DNA of 64,000 nt from positions 8,675,203 to 8,739,202 of the forward strand of contig NW_024037057.1 of the NCBI RefSeq assembly GCF_015706575.1, given 5' to 3'. The position numbers were made by a program, and so were the translations under genes. Origin of the DNA: Patiria miniata (taxonomy: Eukaryota > Echinodermata > Asteroidea > Valvatida > Asterinidae). Every line of letters begins with the position of its first letter. The stretch's first letter is position 1. Below, one piece after another: positions 11,361-23,275 of this stretch. The notes beneath the pieces were generated by a model that searched no databases, had not been told where the DNA came from, and saw only the letters and a list, made by a program, of their open reading frames with translations.

Positions 11361-14300
11361 TTCTTCCTAGCTAGCTTTGAAATCTCTCGTGAGTTTACCT
11401 GTATTCATTCCTCCGCAGTTTCTTGAAGGTTTGTAACCTCCGTTTAGGATTGTTACCTTTTGTACCGGAGGAGGACGTCGGGGAAAAAGAAGAGACCGGT
11501 GTGTCAGCGGCTTTTTGTCAGTCAGTTGATTAATATGGTGTGATTAGAGGGGCAAGTGTTGCTGGAGGGAGGGAGGGATCTGATAAGTTGAAGGGGACAC
11601 AAAGGGAGACGGGTTCGGGAGATGATTGGGGCTGTTTTGTAGGAGGGATTTCTCTAAACGCTCTTGAAGGTTTTTCTTCTTTTCAGTTGAGTTTTTCTAT
11701 TAAAACTTGGCTATTTAGAAATTTTCAGCTGTCTCTAAATCTGGAATTTATAACCTTCTGTTGAATTTAAAGAAAGGTTGCTGAACTCGTTCAGAAACGG
11801 CAATCTGTCATAATTCAGTAAAAATCAATCACGCCTCATTTTGCATTATTTTTGGACAAAGTCAGGATAAAGTGACAGAGGCTCGGAAAGCAAAGAAAAC
11901 TTATGCAAATAGATTTTTAAAAAAATATCTATCCTTTTTTCCTTTCTAGTTTCTACATATATTTTGCCAATTGTTCCCTCTATCTTCATTGGCAATATCT
12001 GTAGGAAAAAAATAAAGCTGGAGTTGTGCAATGTACTTCACAAAATACTTTTACTGAACAACTTTGGAATTTTAAACGCCAAAACTCAGCAGAATATCTT
12101 GTGGACCTCAGGAGTGTTGAACCGTAGAGCAAGGTGGTTGAACTGACTAACACATGGGCAAGGCTGACCTGTACAGAACGCCCAATTAGCCACGCTCTCT
12201 TGCTCCCTCTCAATAGGTCCACTCCTGTGTTATTTAGCAGTCACCCAAGCGCGCCATTCGGTAACTCCCTCCCTAGAGCAACTTGTGGCCCTTCTCTCGC
12301 TAGAGCTAGCAAACCCAATGGGTAAGGTGGGTCCGAGATCAGACCCAATAAGACTTAAGTCTGCGTATTTTAGCGGTATATTGTTCCGTAATTATTTTGC
12401 AATGGGCCATTTTGTTTTCATAGGGAGTCTGGGTTGGTTTATTTCTGTAAAGGGGGTGTGTTTGTATTCAGGGAGAAATTTTAAGGGCTTCTCCGTGGTG
12501 TTTGAAGGATTTCGAACCAATTGTTTGTTGGTTAAGAGTTGTCTAAGGCTATAGAGATGACGAGATAATTTAAAGTACATACATGTTGGTTGTTTACTCT
12601 TAGTGTGTTGTGTTGATTTTTGTTGATCAAAAGGCATTATTTTGGGAGACCGCTTTCAAAACATGGTGTCTATTGGAAAATCAACATTGGTTTATGTTTT
12701 GTTGAACAACATTACTATGTATGCCTAAAAAAATTGTTAGCACATTTGGGTTGGTTTTTTTGGGGGGGGGGCAGCATTTGCCTTTTGAAAATTATTATCG
12801 ATAAGTTGGAGGCCTAAAGGTTCCTGTAAGTGGCTTCGTTCGAAAGTCTTCGCAAAGGTCTCAAGTTTGGCTCCGACCCAGACTTGTTCAACATTAGTAA
12901 GGTGTACTTGTTGCATGAAAGACTGAGAAGACTTGAGATATTTGTGATTGATGATGCAGTGAGTAATACAAAATGTCTGTTCCAATTTCATCCTTATGCT
13001 CATCTTTTTTGCCGATTCATACCCCAGGGACGGTGTAAACATCAGATCAGAAAATGAAGCCAAGTGAACTGCCATAGTTTCTAAACTTTTTTTACATCTA
13101 GAAATGCTTGAAGATAGGCCTAATTGTTGTAAAATGTCTTGTATGTGTACGTAGTTTTTGACCTGTCAAAAAAAGTACAGCCGGTCGTTCCTGGCTGAAA
13201 ATACATATTGGCATGTTCATAAGAGCGGAATAAATACCACTCACTTTTATTTTACAAAAGAACATTTTTGAGTGGCAGTACTAATTGTGCTCCTCACAAC
13301 TTTTACCTGTAAGGCTTCTTGTCTGGTCTGGATTCGATATTTACTAAAGTTTGTTGTTGCCTCTTTGTGCTCCGAAGATTGACAACTAATCATTGAATTG
13401 ATTGATAGGGGAAAAAAAGAATAAAACTAGAGATTTGCGTTTGTTGAGTTACAAATGCGGGGTGATCGGGAGACAACTATCTCATTGGACATTGCCCAGT
13501 TAAGTTGTGAATATTTTCATGTCAGAAAAGAAAAAAATGAATAGAAGGATCGACAGTCATTGATAAAAATCCTGTTTTTCTTTTCCTTGACATTTTGTTG
13601 TAAGCCTACAGACCTTGACAAAGAGAGCAAGGAATGACGGAGGAACAAAATCAAGTCTTCCTGTAAAGTGAAATTAAATTTTAACAACCCAATTTGCGTC
13701 AAGACCTTGGGGGAAAAACCACACTTGTTCCGACCAAATTTAATTTGAGCGGACCAATGTTTGGCTGAGGTGTAGTCCACAAGTGCAGCTTAACACTACA
13801 GGAATGCCCCACTAGCCTTCACCTTGTTATTGGAAGTTTAATCCAATTTTTGTTGCGAGATGGATACGGGGAGATTAACAATAAAACTGTCAGAAGTGGT
13901 TTGAGGACGTCATTCCGTGGGTGACATTGGGCATAATTCTCAGCCAAGTACATGAGTAAGAGATTTTTTGAAGACTTCAAAGTACATTGTCATTCATTTT
14001 AAACTTGAAGGTGAGGTGTACATGTTTGTAACCTTGACAAGCATTCAGGGACTGGAACAGTGAGCGAGGTTTAATCTGATTTGTTGCGTTTGACTGATCG
14101 CCAGCGATTGAACAGTTTGAATCACTCAATGAAAAATGTTTATCTGGGAATCTGTTGGAGTGGCATCTGGATGGAACAATCCAGTGAACTATTGGGGTTT
14201 CTTCCACATTAGTGCTCTGTTACGCTTGATGTGACTTGAGCTAGCCAAAAGTGCAACCTTAACTCAAGATCACTTCTTGAATTCTTCTCACTTTTTCTTT

Positions 14301-14468
14301 TTCTTTTGGGGAACACTTCAAAACAGTCTCCCCTAACCATGACCTTAACTCCTGGTGAGGCATCTTTGCTAGAAGACTTTCTTGAATCGTCCAAAATGCA
14401 TCAGTATCTTTGTAGTCCTATTTCATAAAATAAAGTTTGCTATATCTGAGGCTGTGCAGTTAAGGAGA
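11361..14468. other. Non-coding stretch with no gene seen
   Basis: Short G-rich runs (for example 12764-12772), T/A-rich spacers and a balanced-composition block at about 12120-12330 (GAGCAAGGTGG and TCTCTTGCTCC words). No domain-bearing frame, tRNA or inverted-repeat element could be recognised. Confidence 0.5.
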
Positions 14469-14753
14469 GTCAGATTGGCACAGTGGTTACTGGCCTCGCC
14501 TTCCATCGCTGTGGCCCGGGTTCGATTCCTGCCCTGGTCCACATGGGGATTGGGTTTTCAGTCTGTGCCTGATTCTGTGGTTTTTCTCCAAAATATTCTG
14601 CTGGGGTTTTCCTCCCACCTTTAAAACTGTTATTTCTTCTTACTGTCTCCTCTCTATAGGTTTCTTCAGGCTTTCGAGCTACAGTGCCTAGGGCACTTTT
14701 GAGGATATCCTTGGTTTCATTACCAGAAATAAATAAATAAATAATAAATAAAT
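14469..14753 (+). mobile_element. tRNA-derived SINE with (AAAT)n tail
   Basis: A tRNA-like head carries both RNA polymerase III internal promoter boxes at normal spacing: A box TGGCACAGTGG at 14476-14486 and B box GGTTCGATTCC at 14519-14529. It is followed by an unrelated body of about 190 bases containing TCCTCCCACCTTTAAAACTG. It ends in an AAATAAATAAATAATAAATA-type tail at 14727-14753. At about 285 bp, with head, body and simple-repeat tail, this is the classic SINE layout. It is not a functional tRNA gene, because the head cannot be closed into a full cloverleaf with an acceptor stem. It depends on a partner LINE, which is not present here. Confidence 0.85.
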
Positions 14754-17700
14754 GCAGGTTTTAGATTCTGATGATTGAAGGTGCAAAATAGTTCAGCTTC
14801 TTGAACAGACCTTCAACTTGATTTGTCATTTTGTAATCTGCTTACGAAGTAGGCCCCTAAATGACACTAAATCCTTCACATCATTAAACCTTGTCCTGTC
14901 TAGATTTTGAACTAATTCTAGCTGAAGTACGACTGCTAAGCCTTTCCAGTGAACTCAAGCCTGCTTTCTTGAAGTTTTGAAGAAAAAAGATTTCCCAATA
15001 AAACCGAGACAAAAGCAGGTACTTTAGACCTGCTTATAGGTCCATGCATGTCAAGGATTTAAGTAATGTCGTCCAAGGCGAAGCATTGATACATTTAAGT
15101 CTGTTTATTTCTCCGAATGGACAATGAAGAATGAGCGTGAATGCAACCACAGGCAGTTGGCACAGACGTCATTCCAATGGATGGCTTTATAAGTGATTTG
15201 TCCAGAAGTCAATGCACATACCAGACTCTTTAACCTTGGCTATTGGTCGGACCACTTTATAGTTTTCCCTCAAAAGTTACCGGACCTGGGGTATTGTATG
15301 GCTCCTGAACCCTAAATCTCCTGCCCAAGTGCTGGCTTTATTTTGAGGGGGATCAGCCTAATCCTCTGGCCTTCCTGTTTTTTGGGGGGGATTTGTTGTT
15401 GTTGAAAGGAACAGAATACGGGGAGCTAGACCAAGGTCGGCGGGTACCTATAATCTTTTTGTTTGTCATTTTCAAAACGGTATAATGGTGGATTTACAGG
15501 CAAGTGTGGGTCACTTTAACAGGATTTTTCTAGTCTTGGAAGGATTTTCATATCTGAATTACAAAAAAATTCAATTCTTAAGAAATTTGAGTGTAACAAA
15601 TTGACCAATACTTGAACTTTCCAACCTACCTGGCTTGATAAATAATAACTTAATAATTAGAGAATTTGACAACTTTGTAAAAAAAAAAAATCACCATCAT
15701 GTGTGTAGCAACATAAGTATGCAAATGCTCTGAGGCCAACTTTTAGAAACTTACTTAAAAGAACAATAAGCAGGAATTTATGGAAATTTGGTACTTGTAC
15801 TTGTGCACAGCATTTGGCTGTTCCCCAAATAGTAAGCAAAATATTGCTCTGCTTTTTGCAAGCTGTGACCTCTGAAAAATATATCAAAACATTCAATACA
15901 TAAAGAAAAGTACACATTACCCATTCAAGTTCTGAAGGCATACAAGTTGAATACAGACGGTGGAAAATCGGCTGCACTTTATTTGTACGTGTGCTCACTT
16001 TAGTTTTGTAAAGTGCCTCTTTTTTTAAACTTTGCTCTTTTCTGCACGCGGTTTCAAAGTCCTTTTAGTTCTCAGCGTACAGATTTGTCATTTTATCATC
16101 ATTTATAATTTGTCTGTCATGAGCGTTTTTTGATGAATGGCCTCCGTGAACGACCCGGTCGGCCGCATTAAGCGCGGCTTTTATTCAGCAAGAATAACAT
16201 CTGTAGCAAATACCTCCCGTGATTGATGCCCTAGATTATCGCTGTTTACGCGCTTTCTACACAGAGCTCAATCTTTGGAGATTTTTGTGGAGGTATCGGT
16301 TTTGACAATTTTAATGTGTTGATGTGGAATGTGTACTTTATTGGGACACTTCCTGTACATATTTTAGTTCATTCACAGAATTCTCAAAAGAAATAAGGTT
16401 AAAAGTTTGCTAGCTTTTTTTTTGGCAAAACATGGCATCAGGATTGAAATATATATATAAAATTTACTGAAGGCGGTCAGAGCATACTGACAGGAATGTC
16501 GAGTTTGTACCTCTGGTTCTTTCCAGAACCATTCTCTTATTTTGAGAAATTATTCGCACATGGTGTTTCCACAAACCTTTCATTCATTAGTATCTCCACC
16601 ATGCAAAGCCTCAAATCTTATTTAGATAAATAAAATAAAACAAAGAAAGTTCCTGTTCACTTGAAAATATTTGTTTTTATCAAAAATATAGGTTTACCTG
16701 TTTCAGGCATTCCCCTACTGCTACCGATCCGCCGTTGCTAAAACCACCTCTTACACGCTTTGCCTACACCAGCGTACATCATTCCATCACACGGATGGTC
16801 TGTCTTTTCCCCCCGAAATGCGCTCCTTCTATTTTTTTTGCCGCAATCCACACCAGCGGTCCGAGGCATCGCAACCTTTCCCTCTCTTCTTTCCCCGACA
16901 CTCTCACTCCGCGTATTCACGGGCAGCGAATAAATAATTGAAATTGATTGCCCGCACTCTTCCCTACCCTTTAAAAGTATGAATGAAAACCGAGATACAA
17001 TGACAAAAGTGGGTCAGGCTTAAAAAAGAGGATTTCCTTAGGCTGAATTTCTCTCTCCTCTGGTACATTCAATACGCTGTGTGTTTATTTCCACTCTTAA
17101 GATGCTGTTTCTTGCAAAACATGGGTAAATTAGCTTTTTTTTCTTCGTACGGACACTTTTTTTTTTATTAACGGATTCCTGTTTCCGTGGGTAACAACAT
17201 TAAGATCTGATAAATATCGCAATAAGTGCCGATCTTATTCTTCTTTGTATTGTGGGGAAACGGAAGAACGTGATTTGATTTTGGTCGCCGTGGCGAAGAC
17301 GAAAGGAGAACTGGCCTTTTTTTTCCTCCTGACAGGGAGGTTCTGATTGTTAAAATGTAGGTCAGGGTTGCTCTAGGCGATGTCTTTTATTTGTGGCATA
17401 AACAGTGGGTAATATAATTGAACATGGCAATCGCTTATTGCCTATTATTGAAGTAGGGATCCTCTTAGAACACGGTGCATTGGTGACGTCGTTGGCCCTT
17501 TCTCCTTTCTCTTTCTTTTCCCTGAGAAATGTACTCAACTAGGCCAGGACGTAAACAAACCGTCTGGCAGTCCCTTCTAATGAATCGAATGAGAAGATCA
17601 AATCAAACGGGACTAGAAACGAGAAGCAGACAAAAAATGAGGGGGATACGTGCCGTCGTTCTGACAAGATACTTTTGAAATTGAGTCGGAAATTTCTCTG

Positions 17701-19512
17701 ATGGTTTCGGTTTTAGGTAGGTTGACTTTTCAGAACTGCCAAATGTGGCATTTTGGACAGGATCAAATGTTGTTTCTCATTTTAATAATTTGACAGTATC
17801 GGGGGATGGGCTGGCTTAATTCTAAAACTCACTCCCAATTTCCGAATTCGGTACTCAAACTGAAGTGCATGTGCGGTATCGCGTTCATGTCGCACTCGTG
17901 CCCGTGTTCACGAACACGATCAGTACAAAACTAAATAAAAACTTGTGCTTTTGAAATTCACGGTGTGCCTTTCCTGAATCTCTTTCTTTTTATTTAAACA
18001 TTTGGGGTTCAGATTTTTTTTTTTTACCAATTTATTCTGAAACGCAAAACTGGGTGCACTCGGGGGCTGAATATCTTGTGAATTGAAAAAAAAAGGGGGG
18101 AAAACTTCTTGAAAGTTATCGATCAGTAGAATTTTGGAGTGGCTATTTTCCCGAACACTTGATGGAGTAGACAGTGTTGTTTTTATGAAATCTATACCTT
18201 TGGCGCCAAACGCGATATCGTGTCATGAATAAATGGGAACGGACAACGCACTTCAGTTTGGAGATGAAAAAAGACGAACCAAAAAAAAAAAAAGAATGAA
18301 AATTGATGGAGAACTGTACATGCCAATCGTAGGAGGGTACGGGAGTGGGCAGGCGTGGCTCTGAGCAATAGCGAGTGAAATTATTGACGGCGGGCAAGCT
18401 GAAAGCTCAACGCGAAATAGTTTGGGTTTTTCATTTCACGATGCAGGACTTTAGTTTCTATATCTGCATGCAAGGGATGTGAGACAAAACTTTGCTTTTA
18501 AAGTTCATTGTCAAAATGGCTTTTCAAATTCAGGGTGAGCTTCATGAAAATGAAGACTTTGGAAAGTAATGTTAAGACCAGTATTTGTATACCTGCATGT
18601 ACATGTAAGTGAGTTCTACCTTATAATTGTATTTGAAGAGATTTCTCAAACACGATATTTGCCATTCTGTTCCCTTTTAGAATCCCGCGCTCTCCTGGCT
18701 GCTCAAAGTCGGTTTCGACGGCTGTCATATTCTTAAACACAACCTAAGAATACAACAAAGCAAAAAGTGACGTTTAGAAACGGCTGTAATATTGTTTTTA
18801 TTCTTTAAAGTTTTATAACTGTGCAAATTTTGCACTTTTAAAAAAATGGATGTCACGTTTTGGAGCTAAACTCTTCATTTATTTTGGATGTTTGGCATTT
18901 ATGGAGCTGACCAGTTTAATGACCATTAATGTTTGTGGAAATCTACATTGTACACATGTACTGTTTTTATTTGAACGTCTGTCTGTTTGCATTAAATGTT
19001 GACAAGACCTTTCTTACCTCTTTAAAACTCTTAAAGAGAGTTTCTAAACATGTTTACCCATAATTTAAGAAGAGTAAACATTTCATAGTACATGTATAAT
19101 CTGTCTTCTTTTTGTAATAAAGATCCACAATCAGATCTGATTGTGAAAATAGTCTGGATGGGTGGGGGGGGGGGAATCACTACCTCTCTTTGTCATTCCG
19201 TATTCTGTAGGCCGTTTCATATAGCACATGCAGGGCAGCTTAGGTAATAAATAGCATTTCCCAAGTCGCATGACGGGCACCCCAACTGCACCATATGCCT
19301 CGGTCCGTCATTAATGCTCTAATTACGCCCTAATATCGCCCGCTAAAGACCGACCGGGAAACGTAAGCCGTAAGCCAATCCCATGGAGCACGGCGGGTCC
19401 GGACTGGGGCAAAAAAAACACACGCTTTGACGTAAATTATCGCGTGATCCATTTCAATTTCGGCAGTTCCGTGGTTTTAAAATTCAAGACTCGACGTACG
19501 TTCCCATGGACG

Positions 19513-19536
<24 letters not shown>
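19513..19536. repeat. Poly-T run (24 nt)
   Basis: Uninterrupted thymidine run next to a CpG-rich block. It could be a degenerate retroposon tail on the minus strand, but no element body can be recognised next to it. Confidence 0.85.
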
Positions 19537-19543
<7 letters not shown>

Positions 19544-19760
19544 CTGGTACAGTGCTACCTTGTGAAAGACTGTAGTGGGGAGGGCAGAGGGAGGAAGGGA
19601 AAAAAATTCAAATTTGAGGCAAATGCACGTAGCGAGCCCGGGGCTAAGACAAAAGGGGGGTGAGAAGCGCATGTAACAGATCCATTGGGATTTGGCTATA
19701 GGTATTGAAAATTGCGTTTCTTCATTTTGGGTCCAGATTTATTTCTCTCCTTAAGAGGTG

Positions 19761-19782
19761 TTTTTTTTTGGGGGGGGGGGGG
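19761..19782. repeat. T9-G13 homopolymer junction
   Basis: A run of nine T residues followed directly by thirteen G residues. It is simple sequence with possible plus-strand G-quadruplex formation. Exact lengths are uncertain in any assembly. Confidence 0.8.
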
Positions 19783-20829
19783 CAGAATGTGTGCATGAGC
19801 GTGTTGTAAATTAACTTTTGCTGGATGTCTTTCGTGATTGGAGTATTAAAAGTGGTGGCCAAATTACAAATTAAAAAAGAAAAGAAAAGACGGTGGGATG
19901 TGTTGAAATAAAATGTTTGTACCTCTTGATAACTAGAGTTTTGCATCTGTATTCAGGCACAGTACTGAACGTGTATGCAGAAGCTAATATGGATGAAATT
20001 AGGCAATAGTTATGCCGCTGTGGATCAAAGATTTTTTCCCAAAGGGAGGATAGCTAGGGTGTGAAAGTCCAAGACTTTTCAGGGGGGGATGTTGATGAGG
20101 CATTAGGGTCAATACATAAAAAAGGCAGAGGCCTAAAGCACAGAATCATGATGTGTAATACATACTTATTGGTGATGTTTTCAGGGAACTAATTGAAATT
20201 TGGGATTTTTTTCTCTATTATGTAAAAATTTGCTTAATAATCACCAAGTGAAAAGATACAGTGTATCAATACCTCCGTGGCAGTAACAAGACTTTGTTTT
20301 TCTCACGGATGAGATGTCTCCTTTTTCGCTTGCATCATTTGCAGCGGTTTAAAGGAGCTTGTTTTTCGATGTATTGACTTTTTGATAAATTATCCGCTCT
20401 GTCGCCCGGAGGATGGCTAATTGAAGAGGATATGGGAGAATCTCTGAATGCCGTGCCAACCCCGCCGAGCCGCGTAAGAAAGAGAGAGCGCACAAGCGCG
20501 AGAGCCTAGCATCTTTCTCGTGTTTTGTTTGCAGAGAAAAGAATTCTGAGCTCCACGAGGAAGTTGGCAAGTTTGTCAAGTGCCGCGCTTTGTTTGGTCT
20601 GTGCAGAAGCGCAGATTTCATAGGAATGAACACCGTTGCGTGGTTGGCTCGATTATTCATTTTGTTTAACTTTTTTTCTTCTTCTTAAAATATGACGATC
20701 GTGTCAATCATTTGAAGTTTGCAGATTTTGTTTATCTTATTTCAGAATACTGGTGTGGTTATGGCAAAATTGTGGTTTTCATTGCCCCACGAGAGAGACT
20801 TTTTTAATATTTGCACATTCTTACGTTTG

Positions 20830-20930
20830 TTTTGTTTTCCTTTCTCCGTTTCTTTCTCACATGTTGCTCTCTTCTTCGTCATCAACCTGCTTTGCCCTGG
20901 ATGTGATATTATCCTCATTTTAGGTAAGTC
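20830..20930 (+). promoter_or_regulatory. Candidate recursive splice site 1 (cut at 20923/20924)
   Basis: A strongly pyrimidine-rich run (about 20830-20900) leads into ATCCTCATTTTAG immediately joined to GTAAGTC, so a good 3' splice site abuts a consensus 5' splice site. This is the form of recursive (ratchet) splice points known from long introns of flies and vertebrates. Alternatively 20746-20923 could be a true 178-nt exon: it also has an upstream acceptor (TTATCTTATTTCAG ending at 20745) and is open in one frame with a hydrophobic, Phe/Leu-rich translation. T-rich DNA gives such frames by chance, so I prefer the ratchet reading, weakly. Confidence 0.3.
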
Positions 20931-23180
20931 ATTTCATAACGATTGTAAAACATGTAAAAGAAATAGTTGTCGTTTATAGTCTTCAGAATATGTTAGGAAC
21001 TATCTTGAGCCATGTGAAGTAACAGAGGATGGAATCTACCTAACTCTGAATCTGAAATACTGCATAATCTTTGAACGAATATTGACTGATTAAAGCTGGT
21101 CAGGGTTAAAAACAAATTAAATACTTCATAATTTGACCCAAGCAGTACTATTGATCAAACTGTACTCGTTTTGACACCGAAACTAGACTTCATATTTTTT
21201 TGGCACGGATGAAATGCTGCGTGTTTGGTTGTGTGGGTGGTCGTGTGTGCAACATCTGCTGCACATTATGCCGGCGTTACGCCGCAGCTATTCTTCTTCC
21301 TCATTCCCCGGAATAATGTTGTCGCTGCGCATTACATTGTCATTTTTTTTTTATTTCACGGCACTGTATTGCTCGGAATGCTCTGAGTGAACACACGACC
21401 CAAATTACATATCGATTATTCCTCTCGTATCAAGGACTTCGGCAGCCTTACCTCTTACACCTTTTGGTTTTGGATTTTCCATTAGATCAAAATTCAGTCC
21501 GCAAAAATCATTCCAACAGGAAAATAGGGTCGGGAGAAGAAAAAAAAATCCACCTTGAAGTTTGCTCTCGGAATTCTCTCACCATGAAATAGGCTTTTTG
21601 GTGAGCCAGACGAGATAATTCTTTTCACATCATCGGCTCGGGCGCGTGGGGGGATTATGGGCAAAGCCACTCCGAGTTTGGCCCAGATTTTTCCACCAAA
21701 TTGGAGGGAAATTTGCCGCAGCTGGCCAGACTTTGTGGCATTAGGGGAAGGAATGCCCAGGCGTCCCTGTATATGTGTCTGGTGTTTTTCTACTAAATGT
21801 CGCTGGCTGTCCGGTGCAATTTGGAGTGGGAGGGTGTTGGTTCGTGACTCAATCCTAGAGCGGGGGCCGGTTGCGCCAACTTCTTCCTTCGCTTAACTTG
21901 AAACACGTGAAGCTGTGATAAATTAATGGTTCAGTTTAAATCCTTTGTTCACTTTCTGTGTTCGATTTTCTGGGTGTAGTAAAGGGAAGGTAGTGGCTGG
22001 CTGGGGGATTTTGTGGACTTTACTCAGCAAAAAATGCTGCCTGACAAGTTAATTTCCAAAGAGTAAGAGTAGGGACCAGACAATTTAAAGTGAGCACCAC
22101 TCTAGATTGAAATACACTGAAAAAGAATCAATCCAGCGAAAACAACAATAGAATGAATTTCACTTAAAAATGTCTGCTCCCTCGTTTCACTCGGGTGTAA
22201 ATTTTTACTCAAAGAGAGTAACAGTTCACTCTTTGAAAACTAGAGATTAAGCAGTTGCAAACCAGTCACAAGCAAAATACACATATACCACACAAATGTT
22301 AGCTGGTAACCATTCTAGCTAAGCATGAAACTATGAGGCTAAGCTAATGTTTTACTAGTTGAACCTTACTAAATCCAACAATCCAACTGATTGAAGCCAA
22401 TTTTTTTTAATCTGTTGGGCTCAGCATGTTTCACACTGTGCTGCTATTGGATTGCTCATTTCCCAGAAGGGAATACTTAACGGTAAAATATTGCGTAGTA
22501 TATTGCGTAGTATCATCTCCAAAGATTGATTTATTTCCAGCTTTGGTCAAGTTGTACCCTGCGGTTTGGTACATTTGGTTTAAATTCCGGTCAAAACACT
22601 AGTTCCCTGTTCCTCATTGTGTGGTCCCTAACAAGTCCACATATATTGTGGTTAAACACAAGCATCATCCAAATTACCCAAATCCCATCTGATTTAAGCT
22701 CAGTTGAAAGATACAATTTGAATTTCCGCATCCAGTTGCTAACTCCGTGCAAACCCACAATGCAATGCTAAGAATTCTCAGGACCCTATGAGCTATATAA
22801 TCACCCGACACCCACTTCTCATAATTTTTTTTTCTCGGTTGGTCGAGGCTGATGGATTTAAGATTCAATTATTCCTGATGCGGTCGGTGGAAGTGTCTTT
22901 GATGTGTTGCCTGTAATTTTCGCATGTGATTGATTTACATGTACATGCCACGTGAAACCCCAAATCTTTCTCTTCACATTTCGGACAGGGCGGTTGTCTT
23001 CAATGGATCGGGTGTTTTTACCAAATCTCAGACTGTGATCGTTCATTAATTTGTCATTAGAATATTTGCATAATGGCTGCATTCAGTGGGTTTCAAAAAA
23101 AAAGTTCACTGCAATTTTTTTTCTGAATGTTCGTGGAACTGAGATCAGGTAATGCAGTACATGATCAGTGGAACTGAATG
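20931..23180. other. Non-coding stretch with a repeat fragment
   Basis: AT-rich sequence. A CpG-containing block lies at 21200-21440, a short direct repeat ATATTGCGTAGT at 22487-22513, and the repeat fragment described at 22298-22345. Open frames of about 80 codons overlap without splice signals. Confidence 0.5.
22298..22345. repeat. Repeat fragment related to 47170-47225
   Basis: GTTAGCTGGTAACCATTCT followed by AGCTAAGCATGAA parallels TTTAGCTGGTAACCTATATT followed by CGCTAAGCATGAA near 47172. It is a short fragment of an interspersed family with GCTTAG/CTAAGC words, probably a non-autonomous DNA transposon. Confidence 0.45.
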
Positions 23181-23275
23181 TGGTCATGTGATTGCAAGTT
23201 TCTGGTCATGTGATCGATGGTTTTTGGTCATAGAATATGATTGCCGGCTCCTGGTCATGTGGTCACAAGTTTGAT
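23181..23275. repeat. Degenerate short tandem array (TGGTCATGTG units)
   Basis: TGGTCATGTG-like words start at about 23181, 23203, 23225 and 23252, giving four units spaced 22-27 bases apart with intervening GATTGCAAGTTTC-type text. It is a decayed minisatellite. Confidence 0.6.

Larger units (their letters stand above)
14754..20745. other. Non-coding stretch with regulatory-looking blocks
   Basis: No exon found. A small hairpin (AGCAGGT, 7-nt loop, ACCTGCT) lies at 15014-15034. CGTGTTC-AC-GAACACG forms a palindrome at 17903-17918. A forkhead-like palindrome TAAACATGTTTA lies at 19045-19056. Blocks rich in CpG and in TAATTA/TTTATT-type homeobox words lie at about 16120-16270, 19255-19460 and 20380-20640. 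These are candidate cis-regulatory elements, inferred from composition only. Confidence 0.45.

Noticed and set aside
20746-20923. True 178-nt exon with hydrophobic translation
   Set aside because: The Phe/Leu-rich peptide is what T-rich DNA gives in any frame. The recursive splice reading explains the same signals, so no CDS is called.
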